A stretch of 64,000 bases of DNA. Source: Pythium myriotylum. Lineage: Eukaryota; Oomycota; Peronosporomycetes; Pythiales; Pythiaceae. Below the pieces are notes generated by a model. The model was not told the DNA's origin and made no database searches. It saw nothing but the letters and a program-made list of their open reading frames with translations. A program made the translations under genes and the position numbers. The stretch's first letter is position 1. Each line of letters starts with the position of its first letter. This document shows positions 53,795 through 63,337 of this stretch, piece after piece. The DNA is taken from contig JALJCQ010000017.1 of NCBI GenBank assembly GCA_023091665.1, positions 1,798,001 through 1,862,000 on the forward strand. The letters are read 5' to 3'.

Positions 53795-54967
53795 CCTCAC
53801 TTCGAGTCCCCACGACGGAGACGCAAATGGAATTTCGTTGAATAAGCACCACTGTCTTCATTGTTCCCAGTGCACCCATATTAAGTTTGACATTGAGGGC
53901 GGTCGAGTTTTGTAGGTTCACAGTCGGATTCCACCATATTCGCGTGTGGCAAGAATCCAGTTGGTGGTCTGTGCCGTCAAGCTAAGTCGCGTGTTGGAAA
54001 GAAGTAGGAATACCAAGGAAGAAAGTTCTGCTGGCGTGCGTGGTGGTGCACTGACGTGTGGGAGGGCGTCGCCCGTTGCCAGCGGTCGGCGTCCAGCTTT
54101 GCCGGCGACATGTCGGCTTCCGTGTTCTTGTCAGCGGAAATAAATCACGCGAGTAATGGACACGGAAGGAAGCCGCAACCTTCCATCTCGGATCAGTTCG
54201 GTGGAAGAGATACCATCCCAGACTCTCTGGAATCCCGACTCTTTTCGAACACTTGAGCTGCTTGCTTCCATTGAACGCCTCGCGCCGCTTCAATCGACGG
54301 GCAAGAAACGATCCACTCGTTGTTGGTTGTTGGCGCTGGCTCCTTCACGACCGACTCGTTCGCTGCGTCCACTTCGACCACACCGCCCAGTTCGCCCTTC
54401 TTCGCGCACTGCGTATTTCTGTGTTTGGCATGGTCGGCGGCGGTTGAAAATGGGCCTTTACGCGCCGTCCGTGGCTGGCTCCATGAGTTCTCCCGTTCCA
54501 TCCGCCGTCATCGAGGGCTTCAACATGAACTACTTCTGACCAATGAGCGGGCGTCCCCGACCCCCCACGCCGCAGATCTTTGATCATCCCCCGCCGCTTC
54601 GTCTGCCAGAAGGAGAGGGGGAGCGCGTCCCACTCTGAAGGCATGCGGAGTGATGGTGCTCTCTGCGCGTCCCATCTGTTTGCAGGCTCGGATGGGGCCG
54701 TTTGCCGAGACTTGGCTTCAGTATGGCACGGGTGGGTGGGGTCTACTGAAGTCTTGCCGCCGGGCTGGGAAGCCGTAGCACGGCGCGTGGCGCGCGAGAG
54801 AAGCCCGAGCTTTTGGTGGCGCGTGCGATTGTCGCAACGCATCAAGCCAACGAACGCCAGAGACACGTCGGACCCAGAAGCGGTTCGTCTCCACGGACGC
54901 GTGACCAACGACAGCAGCCATTCCACCAAAGGCCCCGACCCACCGAACACCTCAACACCCCACGACC
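53795..54967 (+). other. Intergenic, no gene supported
   Basis: About 1.2 kb. Several overlapping frames of 80-200 codons on both strands, none with family sequence or consistent splice signals. Confidence 0.5.
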
Positions 54968-55420
54968 ATGGAGATGATGCCGCCGCTACAGATCTCGCCG
55001 CTCGCCGCGCCGACCCCGCTCAAGAAGCACGGCGCGCGCGGCCTGCGTCGCTCGCCCACCTCCTGGAAGCTCGGCGCGCTCGCCGACGAGGACGACGCGC
55101 TCTCCGCGACCGACAGCGAGGAGGAAGACGCCGAGGCGGCCGGCCGACGCAAGCGCGCGCGCTCCGTGTGGATGCAGAAGCCGCCGCGCCACAAGGGCAT
55201 GCCTGTCGGCGTGCAGTCGCTGCTCGCCGTCTGGAAGCGCGTGCTCCAGCGCGACGATGTCTCGGTCATGAGCGACTTCTTCCACGACCTCGACGGGTCC
55301 GACGAACTCGCGTGGGAACTTGTGGAGCAGATGCACCTCATGGGCGTCAACATCTCCATCCAGCAGCTCTACGCGCTGCGACGCTGCTGTGTCTACAGCG
55401 TCCTCATGACGGCGCTGTGA
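54968..55420 (+). CDS. Small conserved-looking protein, unassigned
   Basis: Single exon, 150 residues. The N-terminal half is disordered, with basic (LKKHGARGLRRSP) and acidic (DSEEEDAEAAG) patches and a possible nuclear signal (GRRKRAR). The C-terminal half is ordered and helical: KGMPVGVQSLLAVWKRVLQR, VSVMSDFFHDLDGSDELAWE, LVEQMHLMGVNISIQQLYAL. Codon use with strong G/C third positions supports a real gene. No family is recognised. It runs tail to tail with NDUFB9, 125 bp away. Confidence 0.6.
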   Translation: MEMMPPLQISPLAAPTPLKKHGARGLRRSPTSWKLGALADEDDALSATDSEEEDAEAAGRRKRARSVWMQKPPRHKGMPVGVQSLLAVWKRVLQRDDVSVMSDFFHDLDGSDELAWELVEQMHLMGVNISIQQLYALRRCCVYSVLMTAL

Positions 55421-55545
55421 TCGCCGGAGAGAGAACTACTAGTTTCGTCGTCGCGTGGGTAGTCTTGTAGTATCTATTGTTAGTGAGCCGAGTCGGTGGC
55501 GTGGAGATGGATGGGACGAGTGTAAAATACAACTTTGTCTTTTGG

Positions 55546-56059
55546 CTAGCGATTTGGTTTGTACTGCCTCGAGATGCGACTTCGGTCGGACCGATCGAGC
55601 TTCGTCTTGTCGCGCGTCGACCGCCGACGGAAGTCGTTATCGCCGCCTACTGTGCCTGGGTCCACGTAGTGGGGTCGTGGATACGGGATCTTGTAGTGGA
55701 TCGCGAGGTCCACCTGATTATGGGACTGGTCGATGAGGTCTCGGACTCGCTGCGGGTCACGAACAGCGCGATGCTCCTCGAACTTGAGTCTGCACGAATG
55801 CGTCAGTAGTGGCTCGCATCGACCCATGTCTGGTGAACCCACCGCGCCTCCTCGCGGATCCAGCGTCGCTCGGCCTCGCCGCCTTCCCCTGCTCACCACC
55901 AGAACGACGGCGCCGTTCGTTAGTCGTGTTTGTTTGAGCTTGCGACGCCGCGCAATGGTGATACTATTGCATCGGTGAGTCTCTAGCACACGTACAGGTG
56001 CGTGCGACGCGCAGGATGCGGCGGTAGAGCGCCAGCGCCGCACTCCGATGAGCAGTCAT
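55546..56059 (-). CDS. NDUFB9: Complex I LYR subunit NDUFB9 (B22)
   Basis: Exons 56059..55996, 55888..55843 and 55789..55546; the introns are 107 and 53 bp and exon 2 is only 46 nt. The product is 117 residues. The LYR motif is in LALYRRILRVART, then WEGGEAERRWIREEARLKFE, EEHRAVRDPQRVRDLIDQ and the tail HYKIPYPRPHYVDPG, which matches the HPxPYxxPxxPGG end of the family. NDUFB9 binds acyl carrier protein at the membrane arm of mitochondrial complex I. The length is close to the plant form. The last 35 residues are low in similarity, so the 3' end of exon 3 is less certain. Confidence 0.82.
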
Positions 56060-56163
56060 CTTGGGCCTCGCGAATGGGCCACCTCACCATTCCCAAATGA
56101 CAGAATGTTCTTAACAACTGCGCAAAGCTGTTCCTAACGGGATATCTTCAACCTCCGCGCACC

Positions 56164-57361
56164 ATGAAGAGTTCTTCTCGCGTCATGGTGCGCGTCCTCG
56201 TGTGTAAGAACGACGGCGTCTTCGAGTTCGAGGCAACTGAGCTCTCGCGACTCGACGCCTGGAGCGATGTCAAGATGGATCTGGCGCGTGCGCTGTACTC
56301 GGAAGAAGAGCTCTTCGCGGTGGCCTCGCCCAGCGACGTGTCGCTCTACAAGCTACCGGAGGGCGACGATGTCGAGATCTTGGCAGAAGGTCAGGCCGTC
56401 AGCACGGTTGTCGAGCCAGACTCCAAGTGGGTTCTCGACATTTTCAGCGGCCCTTTCCGGCGCTCGACGGATCTAACCATTCAAACGGACTACGCGATTC
56501 GAGGCATGCGCAAGAGCAGCATCGAGGGTGTTCTGACAAGGTAGAGGAGCCACACCGCATTACCCGCCGCGTCTGCACGCTGACACTACACGCACTTCTG
56601 TTGCGCACAGACGTTTGAGTGGACGGTCCAGTTCGATTAGCACCCCACTGTCCCCTCTGGGGAATGCTCCTGCACGTGAGACTCTTCCAACAGTATCGGC
56701 GGCTGGTCTCCTCGCAGCGCCGCCAGCTCTTCATGAGCCGTATATTCACATCGGCACGTGGGTGCCAATGCTTGTTACGGATCGCAGTAGACCACCTTCC
56801 ACTGGATTGGCAGGGGTGCTTAAGCATCCCATAGCAGACTACGAAGACGTACTCACGACGACGAACCGTGCCCGTGAGTACATCAACAAGTTTCGTCGAG
56901 TTGGTCGCCCTGTTACCATCATCAGCCTCCAGACAGTGACGCTTCCGCTTGCAGTTGCTTGTCCAAGTGCAATCTCACAATTTGGCACCCGCAGTCTGTA
57001 CGCCGGCGTGTACCATCTGAATGAAGTGGAGCTGGAAAGGGGCTTCGTCCAGGCAGTCCGCTTTTGGTTCAGCTTCGACTGCGAACAGACAATCAGCGTG
57101 ACGAAAGTCAACGGCACACTAGGGTTGAAGCCTCTTCGACAGCAAGACGGGTGGATTGTCGTCCAGGCACTGCCCGGTTCCCCTGCGTTTGAAGCTGGTA
57201 TGCGTGGTGACGAGGTCTTCCTCACCCACGTCAACGGGGTCGACGTGTCTCCACATGCCTTCCCATCAGTCTGTGAGCATTACGCCTCTCAGATCAGTTG
57301 GAAGGATAGTGTCATCCCTCTAGTGGAGAAGACAGAAACATGTATCTTCACCTTCTTCTGA
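56164..57361 (+). CDS. PDZ-like domain protein, unassigned
   Basis: Exons 56164..56540 and 56611..57361 (70-bp phase-2 intron), 375 residues. The first 85 residues form a small alpha/beta part (VLVCKNDGVFEFEATEL). A Ser/Pro linker follows after the splice, then a middle domain (IADYEDVLTTTNRAREYINK, VTIISLQTVTLPLAV). The C-terminus reads like a PDZ fold: TLGLKPLRQQDGWIVVQALP, then GSPAFEAGMRGDEVFLTHVN with GVDV. The carboxylate-binding GLGF-type loop would be TLGL. No enzyme domain is attached. It starts 104 bp from the divergent NDUFB9 gene. Confidence 0.7.
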
Positions 57362-57508
57362 ACATCCACAGCTAAATTAAGTGGACGCGGTCAGAGTCTT
57401 GCTTTTGGGTCTTGGTCTTGTCGCTCCTATTCTTGCTGTCGGTGGGAAGCAGTATGCCACTCAACACGAGAACAAGACCAGTGTCGGTGTTGTCCAAATC
57501 GACCTACG

Positions 57509-58144
57509 ATGCCAGTCACCGCAAACTTGGCGGACATCACCCCGCCAGCCTTCAACAACATCCCCGCTCGGACGCGCGAGCAACGAGTCGCCGTCAAGGA
57601 CAAGGAGCAATGGGAGAAAGACCGACTCCGCCAGCGTAAAGAAGGTTTCGTCCGCATCGACACATCGGTCACAGGAAATGCAATGCTTGTATATACGCCT
57701 GGAAGCCAAGGCTTCATGAGCGACGCGGACCGCTTCCACTCGGACACCGCAGGGGAAGAGCGTGTCCACCGAGAGGAACGCCATGCCAAAGTCAAAATAC
57801 AGCAGGAGCGAAAGCGGTACGACACTGTCCAGCGAGAGATTAATCGATGGAGAGAGATGGACCATGTTGCTGCCCAGGAAGAGAAGAAGTGGGAGTCGTA
57901 CAGAGCCTCAGGTACCAAGGCTCTCCGGAACAAGAGTGGTGAGGCCTACAATCCTGTCACGCTTCAATACAACGACGGGTTGGACGGTGCGCGTCTGAAG
58001 GCGGCCGACGAAGCCGTCAAGCGTCGAGCCGTTTCGCGTGCTCAGAACTTGCAGCACCAGAACTCTCGCGGGGGCATGAATCCTATCACGGGCGAGCCAC
58101 TGCGCCGCATCCAGGTCGAGCACTTGCTCCCGCCGTCCAGATAA
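57509..58144 (+). CDS. Coiled-coil protein, possibly cilium-related, unassigned
   Basis: Single exon, 211 residues. PPAFNNIPARTREQRVAVKD leads into a central coiled coil (HREERHAKVKIQQERKRYDT). The conserved-looking end NKSGEAYNPVTLQYNDGLDG and MNPITGEPL is a pattern I associate with uncharacterised proteins of flagellated protists, but this is memory of a pattern, not proof. Charged throughout, with no signal or membrane helix. The start is the first ATG; a spliced 5' exon cannot be excluded. Confidence 0.65.
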   Translation: MPVTANLADITPPAFNNIPARTREQRVAVKDKEQWEKDRLRQRKEGFVRIDTSVTGNAMLVYTPGSQGFMSDADRFHSDTAGEERVHREERHAKVKIQQERKRYDTVQREINRWREMDHVAAQEEKKWESYRASGTKALRNKSGEAYNPVTLQYNDGLDGARLKAADEAVKRRAVSRAQNLQHQNSRGGMNPITGEPLRRIQVEHLLPPSR

Positions 58145-58303
58145 ACGTCGGACAATATTTATTGCTTTTATTGTGCTTCGGTTTTGAGCTCGTCCGTTAT
58201 TTTCCGTTTTATTTTCGCTTGTTTGGTCTCATAAATCGGGAATATTTCGACTGCCGCTCTAACTGACACCAAGCCATTCTGTTGAATCCGACCAAAGAGC
58301 AAC

Positions 58304-58727
58304 ATGGCTGACGACGCGCCAAAGGGTACGTGGCTGCAGCTGCTCGCACCTGCTGCTGGGACTCCGCTGCTGACGACCACAACGCACTGTAGACATTGAA
58401 GAAGAGGTCGCCGCGCCGGCCGAGCCCACGCCGGACGAGGCAGCCCCGGCCGAGAGCAAGGAGACCGAGGCGCCGGCCGAGCAGCCGGCGGCCAAGGGCG
58501 ACGACGAGGTCAAGAGCGCCGACAAGGCCGCGGACAACGCGCAGGTCAAGGTCGAGGTGCAGTCGCTGCCGATCCGCTCGTATCTCGACCAGACGGTCGT
58601 GCCCATCCTGCTGCAAGGCATGTCGGCGCTCGTGAAGGAACGCCCGCCAAACCCAGTCGAGTGGTTGGCGGCGTACCTCATCAAGAATAACCCGCAGGGC
58701 CCGAGCCCCAACAGTGACGCCAAGTAG
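58304..58727 (+). CDS. DPY30: DPY-30 family protein
   Basis: Exons 58304..58325 and 58393..58727; the 67-bp intron is phase 1. The product is 118 residues. About 65 Ala/Glu/Pro-rich residues come before the Dpy-30 dimerisation motif: [43 protein letters not shown]-30 dimers dock on amphipathic helices in COMPASS/MLL histone methyltransferase complexes and also in axonemal radial spokes, so either role is possible here. The first exon encodes only MADDAPK plus one base. Confidence 0.94.
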
Positions 58728-58931
58728 ATACCATGAAAGTGACTACCAAGCACGGAGAAGCGTCGACGATAGTGAACGCTACCCATATCATAAACGATTT
58801 TTATCCCATGCGGGTTTTGTATTGTTTTCATTTCGTGTCGGATAGTGTTGATTTCGATCCTGGCTAGTATAGCAGCGCTATAACGATGGTTACTGCGCGT
58901 GCTTCTATCGCGAGAGCTTGTCGCAGTATTA

Positions 58932-59824
58932 TCATCCGCGCCCAGCAGGGGAGGGACCTCGCCCTCCGGGGGTAAACCGGCCACCACCACGGCCACCACG
59001 GTTGCTGTCACCTCCGAATCGACCACCGCCTCGCCCTCCACGACCACCACCTTCACCACCGCGGCCACCGTATCCACCGCGACCTCCTTCGCCACCGCGG
59101 CCACCACGACCACCTCGGCCACCGTCACCTCCACGACCGCCGCCTCGGGAGCCAAAGCCTCCGGCACGGCCACCACGACCCCGGCCTCGGTTGGACTGGC
59201 GGTCTGGAAAAATCACCACACTAGCGTTAATCTACTGGGCGCAGTAGGAAATGGATACGAGATCTCGCACCTCGTTTGCTGAAATCGTCTTCCTGAACCA
59301 TATCGAGGATCTACGATCACACCAAGGTCATGATCAGAGCTCCCCAAGCGAAGTTGATTAAGGACGCCCCGACGGACCTCGTTTGGCACACGGATATACT
59401 TGATCGAATTTCCACGAATATAACACTCTGTAAGCTTCCAGAAGCGATCTCCATCCTGTGGGGATTCCAGGGACGTCTTACTTGACAGCCATGTCACCTG
59501 TTCAGCGAGCTTCTTACCTTGGATGTGCAAATGACCTCGCGCAGGTTGATGTTCATCCATGTGTCGCAATTGACAAGGTTGCCGTTGTAGGTGTCGCCGT
59601 TCTTGAGCTCCACAAGCTGCACACACGCCCACAGTCTCAGGATCCACCGTTGAAGAGCTCGATCCACTTGCCCCCTAATCTCACCATGGGCTGGCCCTGG
59701 GCTGTCTTGAGCAGCGAGAGCGGCAGCTACAGAATCGCACAGGCCATGAGGACCACTGGATCGACACCTCCGCTGATCGGGCCGCACGGTCAGCGCCCCA
59801 ATCGCCCGCTCCCCCACGCACCAT
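58932..59824 (-). CDS. LSM4: LSM4, U6-associated Sm-like protein with RGG tail
   Basis: Six coding exons: 59824..59822, 59726..59685, 59616..59518, 59455..59378, 59310..59271 and 59203..58932, giving 177 residues. The coding part of exon 1 is the ATG alone. Then [46 protein letters not shown] (Sm1), [20 protein letters not shown] (Sm2) and [13 protein letters not shown]. The last exon is an RGG-rich tail (GGRGG repeats) ending SPAGRG. LSM4 is in the LSM2-8 ring on U6 snRNA and the LSM1-7 decapping ring; RGG tails occur in animal and plant LSM4. The splice of the start codon (GTGCGT..CTGTAG) is needed because the frame just upstream has a stop. Confidence 0.93.
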
Positions 59825-60163
59825 GATTTCTCGGGGCCGCGGGCTTGTTCACCTTGGTGGCGCTTTTCGTTGTGGGGAGTGGCAAATCCTAATTTAGTGT
59901 GGACCACGGTGACCAGAATGAAGGTTCCACGCCATTTTCGGCTTTTGGCGCGATTTTCGTGGCTCCCGCGCCAAGCCAAATCCCCATCACCAGCAACTCC
60001 AAACGGCCAGGACAGAACCGAGAGAGAAGCGCCGCGTCGGTGGACCTTCTTCTCAGAGCCAAAGAGACCTCCATCCCCACAGGTGAGTCGCCATCTGTGG
60101 AGCTGAGCCACGCCTCGTCTCTTGGTGCAAGACGCTCAGTGCGCTTAGGACAGTTAGGTGACC
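59825..60163. promoter_or_regulatory. LSM4-SUMO bidirectional promoter with E2F-like sites
   Basis: 339 bp between divergent start codons. TTTTGGCGCG at 59943-59952 fits the E2F/DP core TTTSSCGC, and an inverted CGCGCCAAG sits at 59967-59975. Sites are inferred from sequence only. Confidence 0.4.
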
Positions 60164-60505
60164 ATGTCGGAAGAGAACCACGACGGAGACGACAAGAAGA
60201 AGGCAGAGGCCATCACGATTCGAGTGAAGGACCAGGTGCGTGGCGCGGAGCGAGCATGGCTCGGCCCGTGACTAACGGAGTGATTGCAGTCTGGTGAAGA
60301 GACGTTCTTCAAGGTGAAGCCAAACACCAAGATGGAGAAGATCTTCAGCGCCTACGCCCAGCGCAAGGGCGTCCCTGCAGGCGCACTCCGCTTCTTGCTC
60401 GATGGCACGCGTATCAGCGGTGACCAGACGCCGAAGATGCTGGAACTGGAGGATCAGGACCAGATCGATTGCGCGCTCGAACAGGTCGGCGGTGGCGCTC
60501 TTTAA
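60164..60505 (+). CDS. SUMO: SUMO
   Basis: Exons 60164..60235 and 60290..60505 (54-bp phase-0 intron), 95 residues. KKKAEAITIRVKDQSGEETF opens the ubiquitin fold, FKVKPNTKMEKIFSAYAQRK and LRFLLDGTRISGDQTPKMLE follow, and the end is EQVGGGAL. A processing protease would cut after the Gly-Gly and remove Ala-Leu. No clear Lys in a PsiKxE context is seen in the N-terminal tail, so chain formation through it is uncertain. SUMO is conjugated to nuclear proteins by E1/UBC9. Confidence 0.97.
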
Positions 60506-60668
60506 AAGAACGGAAGGCTGCGAAACCGACGCTGCTTGGCTCCGTCGTGATGTGTCTGTCCTCGCGCAGTCGTAGTCTCTGGGCACTGCTTGCATTATTT
60601 TCGATTCTAATATTTCACGAGAGAAGACACCACCACTTTCCATTCTTCCGTCACGATGCTTGCTCTAC

Positions 60669-61260
60669 CTATGGGTGGTGTTTCCGTAGCCACGCAGGAG
60701 GATTCGGTGGAATGGTGACCAGATCCGTGTCGAACAGTTCGATGAACTGCTCGTTCTGGAGACGCACTTTGCTGCCAGCAAAACGCCGGTACTCTTCGAA
60801 AATGGACGACAAGTGCCATTGCTGGATCTTGCGGAGACAGCCCACGACCGCACCTAAAGCACCAAGTCTGGTCAATGCAATGCTGGAACCCAGCTGTGAG
60901 GGCACTCCTGCCGAGTCACGTACCTGTTCGGTCACGTCCCAAATGGCAGGTAATGTAAAGAGGGTAGTTAGATCGGTCGAGGATAATGTCGAGGGCAGCC
61001 AGCACGGTCTCCTCCGAGAGCGGCTCCCATGCCTTGCGCCGGCTCTCCATGCGCGTGTTGCCGCCGAGGAAGATGAGGTCGATCTCTTGCTCTTCCACGA
61101 AGCTCTGGAACTGCGGGTTTGGCTCCTCCGGCGCAAGGAAGATGATCGTGCGCAGGTTGAGACGCTCAAGGAAGGGAAAGTTGAGCTCGTTGGGCTGTCC
61201 GGAACGGTAGAGATCCTCCTCGATCATGCCATAGTTGACGGGCGGGATGAAGTACGACAT
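60669..61260 (-). CDS. Siw14/PFA-DSP-type phosphatase
   Basis: Exons 61260..60924 and 60853..60669 (70-bp phase-1 intron placed right after the catalytic loop), 173 residues. VNYGMIEEDLYRSGQPNELN and FLERLNLRTIIFLAPEEPN are typical of plant and fungal atypical dual-specificity phosphatases of the Siw14 group. The catalytic CX5R loop is CHLGRDRTG (family HCKxGKDRTG), with Cys and Arg both kept. Members of this group remove the beta-phosphate from inositol pyrophosphates. WHLSSIFEEYRRFAGSKVRL in the second exon matches the family C-terminus. The start is the ATG ahead of the fold, not the upstream GTG. Confidence 0.9.
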
Positions 61261-61615
61261 GGCCGGAGGTGGATGGATTCCAGGCACAAATTGTTCGAGT
61301 TCGACGAAATAGAGTCACTTCATAAGGCTACTTCAGGGATTATCTTTCGGAGCTGCCGACGGAGCCAACGAAGGAGCAACTGTGAAGTGGCTTCGTTGAG
61401 GAGTGGAGTTGAAGAAGCATTCGAAGGCGACAAGTCACGCGAATGCGAAGTGCAACACGGGCGTGTTTAGTTAGTTTGAATATGCGCGTCACACGCGCAT
61501 GGTACATTCGTTATTGTTGTTTGGTCCAAATTCTCCAAGTCTTTAGCAATTTTCTAAAACAAGCGTGCTCAGTGGCTCCAACTAGTCCATGCACATCCAC
61601 AACCCAGATCACAAC

Positions 61616-63337
61616 TCATGCAGCCATAGTTGGTGCGACGGTAACGGGGGGATGGGATGGAGCCACACCGCTGGAGGTATCTTCTGCAGCCGACTCGTCC
61701 AACCGGCCGTCGCTCGAAACATGGTGGAGCTTCGGCATCATGCCGCCAGCCACGGCAGCCTGGATGATGCTGTGGACCCCACGAGCGCTGAGGAAGTTGT
61801 CCTCAAGGCCGAGGAACCGCATCTGCGGACACAGGGAGCTGGAGAGAAGCTCGACGACTGGAGCAACGCTGTTGTCGGTGATGATGTTTCCGCCCATGCA
61901 TAAATACTTGAGGTTCTGGCAGCGACCGGCTGAGAGAGCTGCCATGATCCTTTTCAGACCCGACTCTCCAATATAGTTGCGGCGAACGTCCAGCCGCGTG
62001 AGCTTGGGCAGCGAGCCCACCTTCAGTAGCCAAGCAATGTCCACAGTTCCAACGTCCGAGAAGCCGTTACCGCCGAGAAGCAAGTCTTCCAGGTCTGGGC
62101 ACGAGCCTTTGACGAGAGCACCACACAGGACGTGAAGAGCATTACCGCGGCAAGTGTTAGTGAAAACAGAGACGATCCGAAGGCTTTTGAGACGGCGGCA
62201 GGCTCCGAGCTCGATAGACTCAGCCAGCTGCTTGACGACATCTTCTCCAATGTTGTCGTGGGAGATGTCAAGTTCGCTGCAACCCCACGCGTGAAGAGAT
62301 GGGCCAGATTCCTGCAGGTCGCACGGCTTGTGTTCGTTATAAATATTGAGGCGTTCCAGGTTGGAGAAACGGCAAAGGAAGCTTGGCGATGCTCCCTGGT
62401 AGGCAGCCTGCATCTGTTTCACTTCAACATCGAGCGAGAACACGCAGCGAGGAAGCACTCGGGCCGCAAACTTGTTGATGGTGAAGCATCGAATAGTCTC
62501 CACGCCGGGAAGGTACGAAAAGATGTTTCGTAGCACGTCTTCGTTCGTAACGAAAAAGGTTTCACAGTCGTCCGACATGGACGTGTCAGCCACCACCTTG
62601 GAGCCAGCTGAAGCAGAAGAAGTCAAGCGTGGGCGCTTGATCGTGAGTCGTGAGACGCCGAATGGGGTCGCCTTCAGTGGTCGCTTTCCCAGCTTTGAGG
62701 CGGACGCCGACTCGAGAGCGGCTCGCTTGGTGACGGCAGCTTCGTGGAAGCTCAGGGACACGAGAGACTGGAGACGTCGGCGTAGTGTGTTAAGATCCTT
62801 GTACTCATGGAAGGAGGCAGCTCGGGAGTAGAGTGAGAGTTCGATCCTCTTGGCGAGCGATGGGGTACGGTCGACGCCGTTCGGGTCCATATTAGCACCG
62901 GTGCCAGTAACGGCCGTGGGGTCGAGTCTCTTATTGCGTGTCATGGCGATGATCCGTTGAACCATGAGTCGGCGCTCGGGGAGATCGGCCGGGGACTGCC
63001 AATGGATGAGGTCGGCCGTGTATCGGTCGGGCAGCACACCGGGCTGCGTCGTGGACTGGGTCGCGGGGCCCGTGCGCATGGCGTTGGACTGCGTGGGCAC
63101 GTCGGAGGAGGCGGTCGCGTCATTGGTCGCGGGCGGCGCCACGCGTTCGTCGTCTCCGAGCGTCGTGTCGACGCTGAGATTGGCCCAGGGCGAGTGGGAG
63201 CTGTTGACGTCGAGCGTGCGGGGCGTCGAGCCGTCGGCGGCGGCGGTGGCGAGCAGCTCGGCCTTGGCGACGACGCGCGCCGTCGTGGGCGTCAGCGCGC
63301 CCTGTCCCTCGGACGAGATCTCGCGCGGCGACTCCAT
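61616..63337 (-). CDS. KIX-like domain plus F-box-like and LRR (RNI) protein
   Basis: Single exon, 573 residues from ATG 63337. Residues 1-110 are disordered. A KIX-like three-helix stretch follows: LPERRLMVQRIIAMTRNKRL, then PSLAKRIELSLYSRAASFHE and YKDLNTLRRRLQSLV. The pattern of lysine/arginine, then LY..A.S..EY.d..TL..Rl is that of Mediator-type KIX domains. Next comes an F-box-like segment (VLRNIFSYLPGVETIRCFT) and ribonuclease-inhibitor-type LRRs (LTRLDVRRNYIGESGLKRIM, LKYLCMGGNIITDNS, MRFLGLEDNFLSARGV). KIX domains bind activators; the LRR partner here is unknown. The upstream in-frame GTG extends the frame but no ATG supports it. Confidence 0.8.
   Translation of the reverse strand: MESPREISSEGQGALTPTTARVVAKAELLATAAADGSTPRTLDVNSSHSPWANLSVDTTLGDDERVAPPATNDATASSDVPTQSNAMRTGPATQSTTQPGVLPDRYTADLIHWQSPADLPERRLMVQRIIAMTRNKRLDPTAVTGTGANMDPNGVDRTPSLAKRIELSLYSRAASFHEYKDLNTLRRRLQSLVSLSFHEAAVTKRAALESASASKLGKRPLKATPFGVSRLTIKRPRLTSSASAGSKVVADTSMSDDCETFFVTNEDVLRNIFSYLPGVETIRCFTINKFAARVLPRCVFSLDVEVKQMQAAYQGASPSFLCRFSNLERLNIYNEHKPCDLQESGPSLHAWGCSELDISHDNIGEDVVKQLAESIELGACRRLKSLRIVSVFTNTCRGNALHVLCGALVKGSCPDLEDLLLGGNGFSDVGTVDIAWLLKVGSLPKLTRLDVRRNYIGESGLKRIMAALSAGRCQNLKYLCMGGNIITDNSVAPVVELLSSSLCPQMRFLGLEDNFLSARGVHSIIQAAVAGGMMPKLHHVSSDGRLDESAAEDTSSGVAPSHPPVTVAPTMAA

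Noticed and set aside
55477..55809. 110-codon plus-strand frame
   Set aside because: It lies opposite exon 3 of NDUFB9, which has family sequence and good splice sites; this frame also lacks an ATG start.
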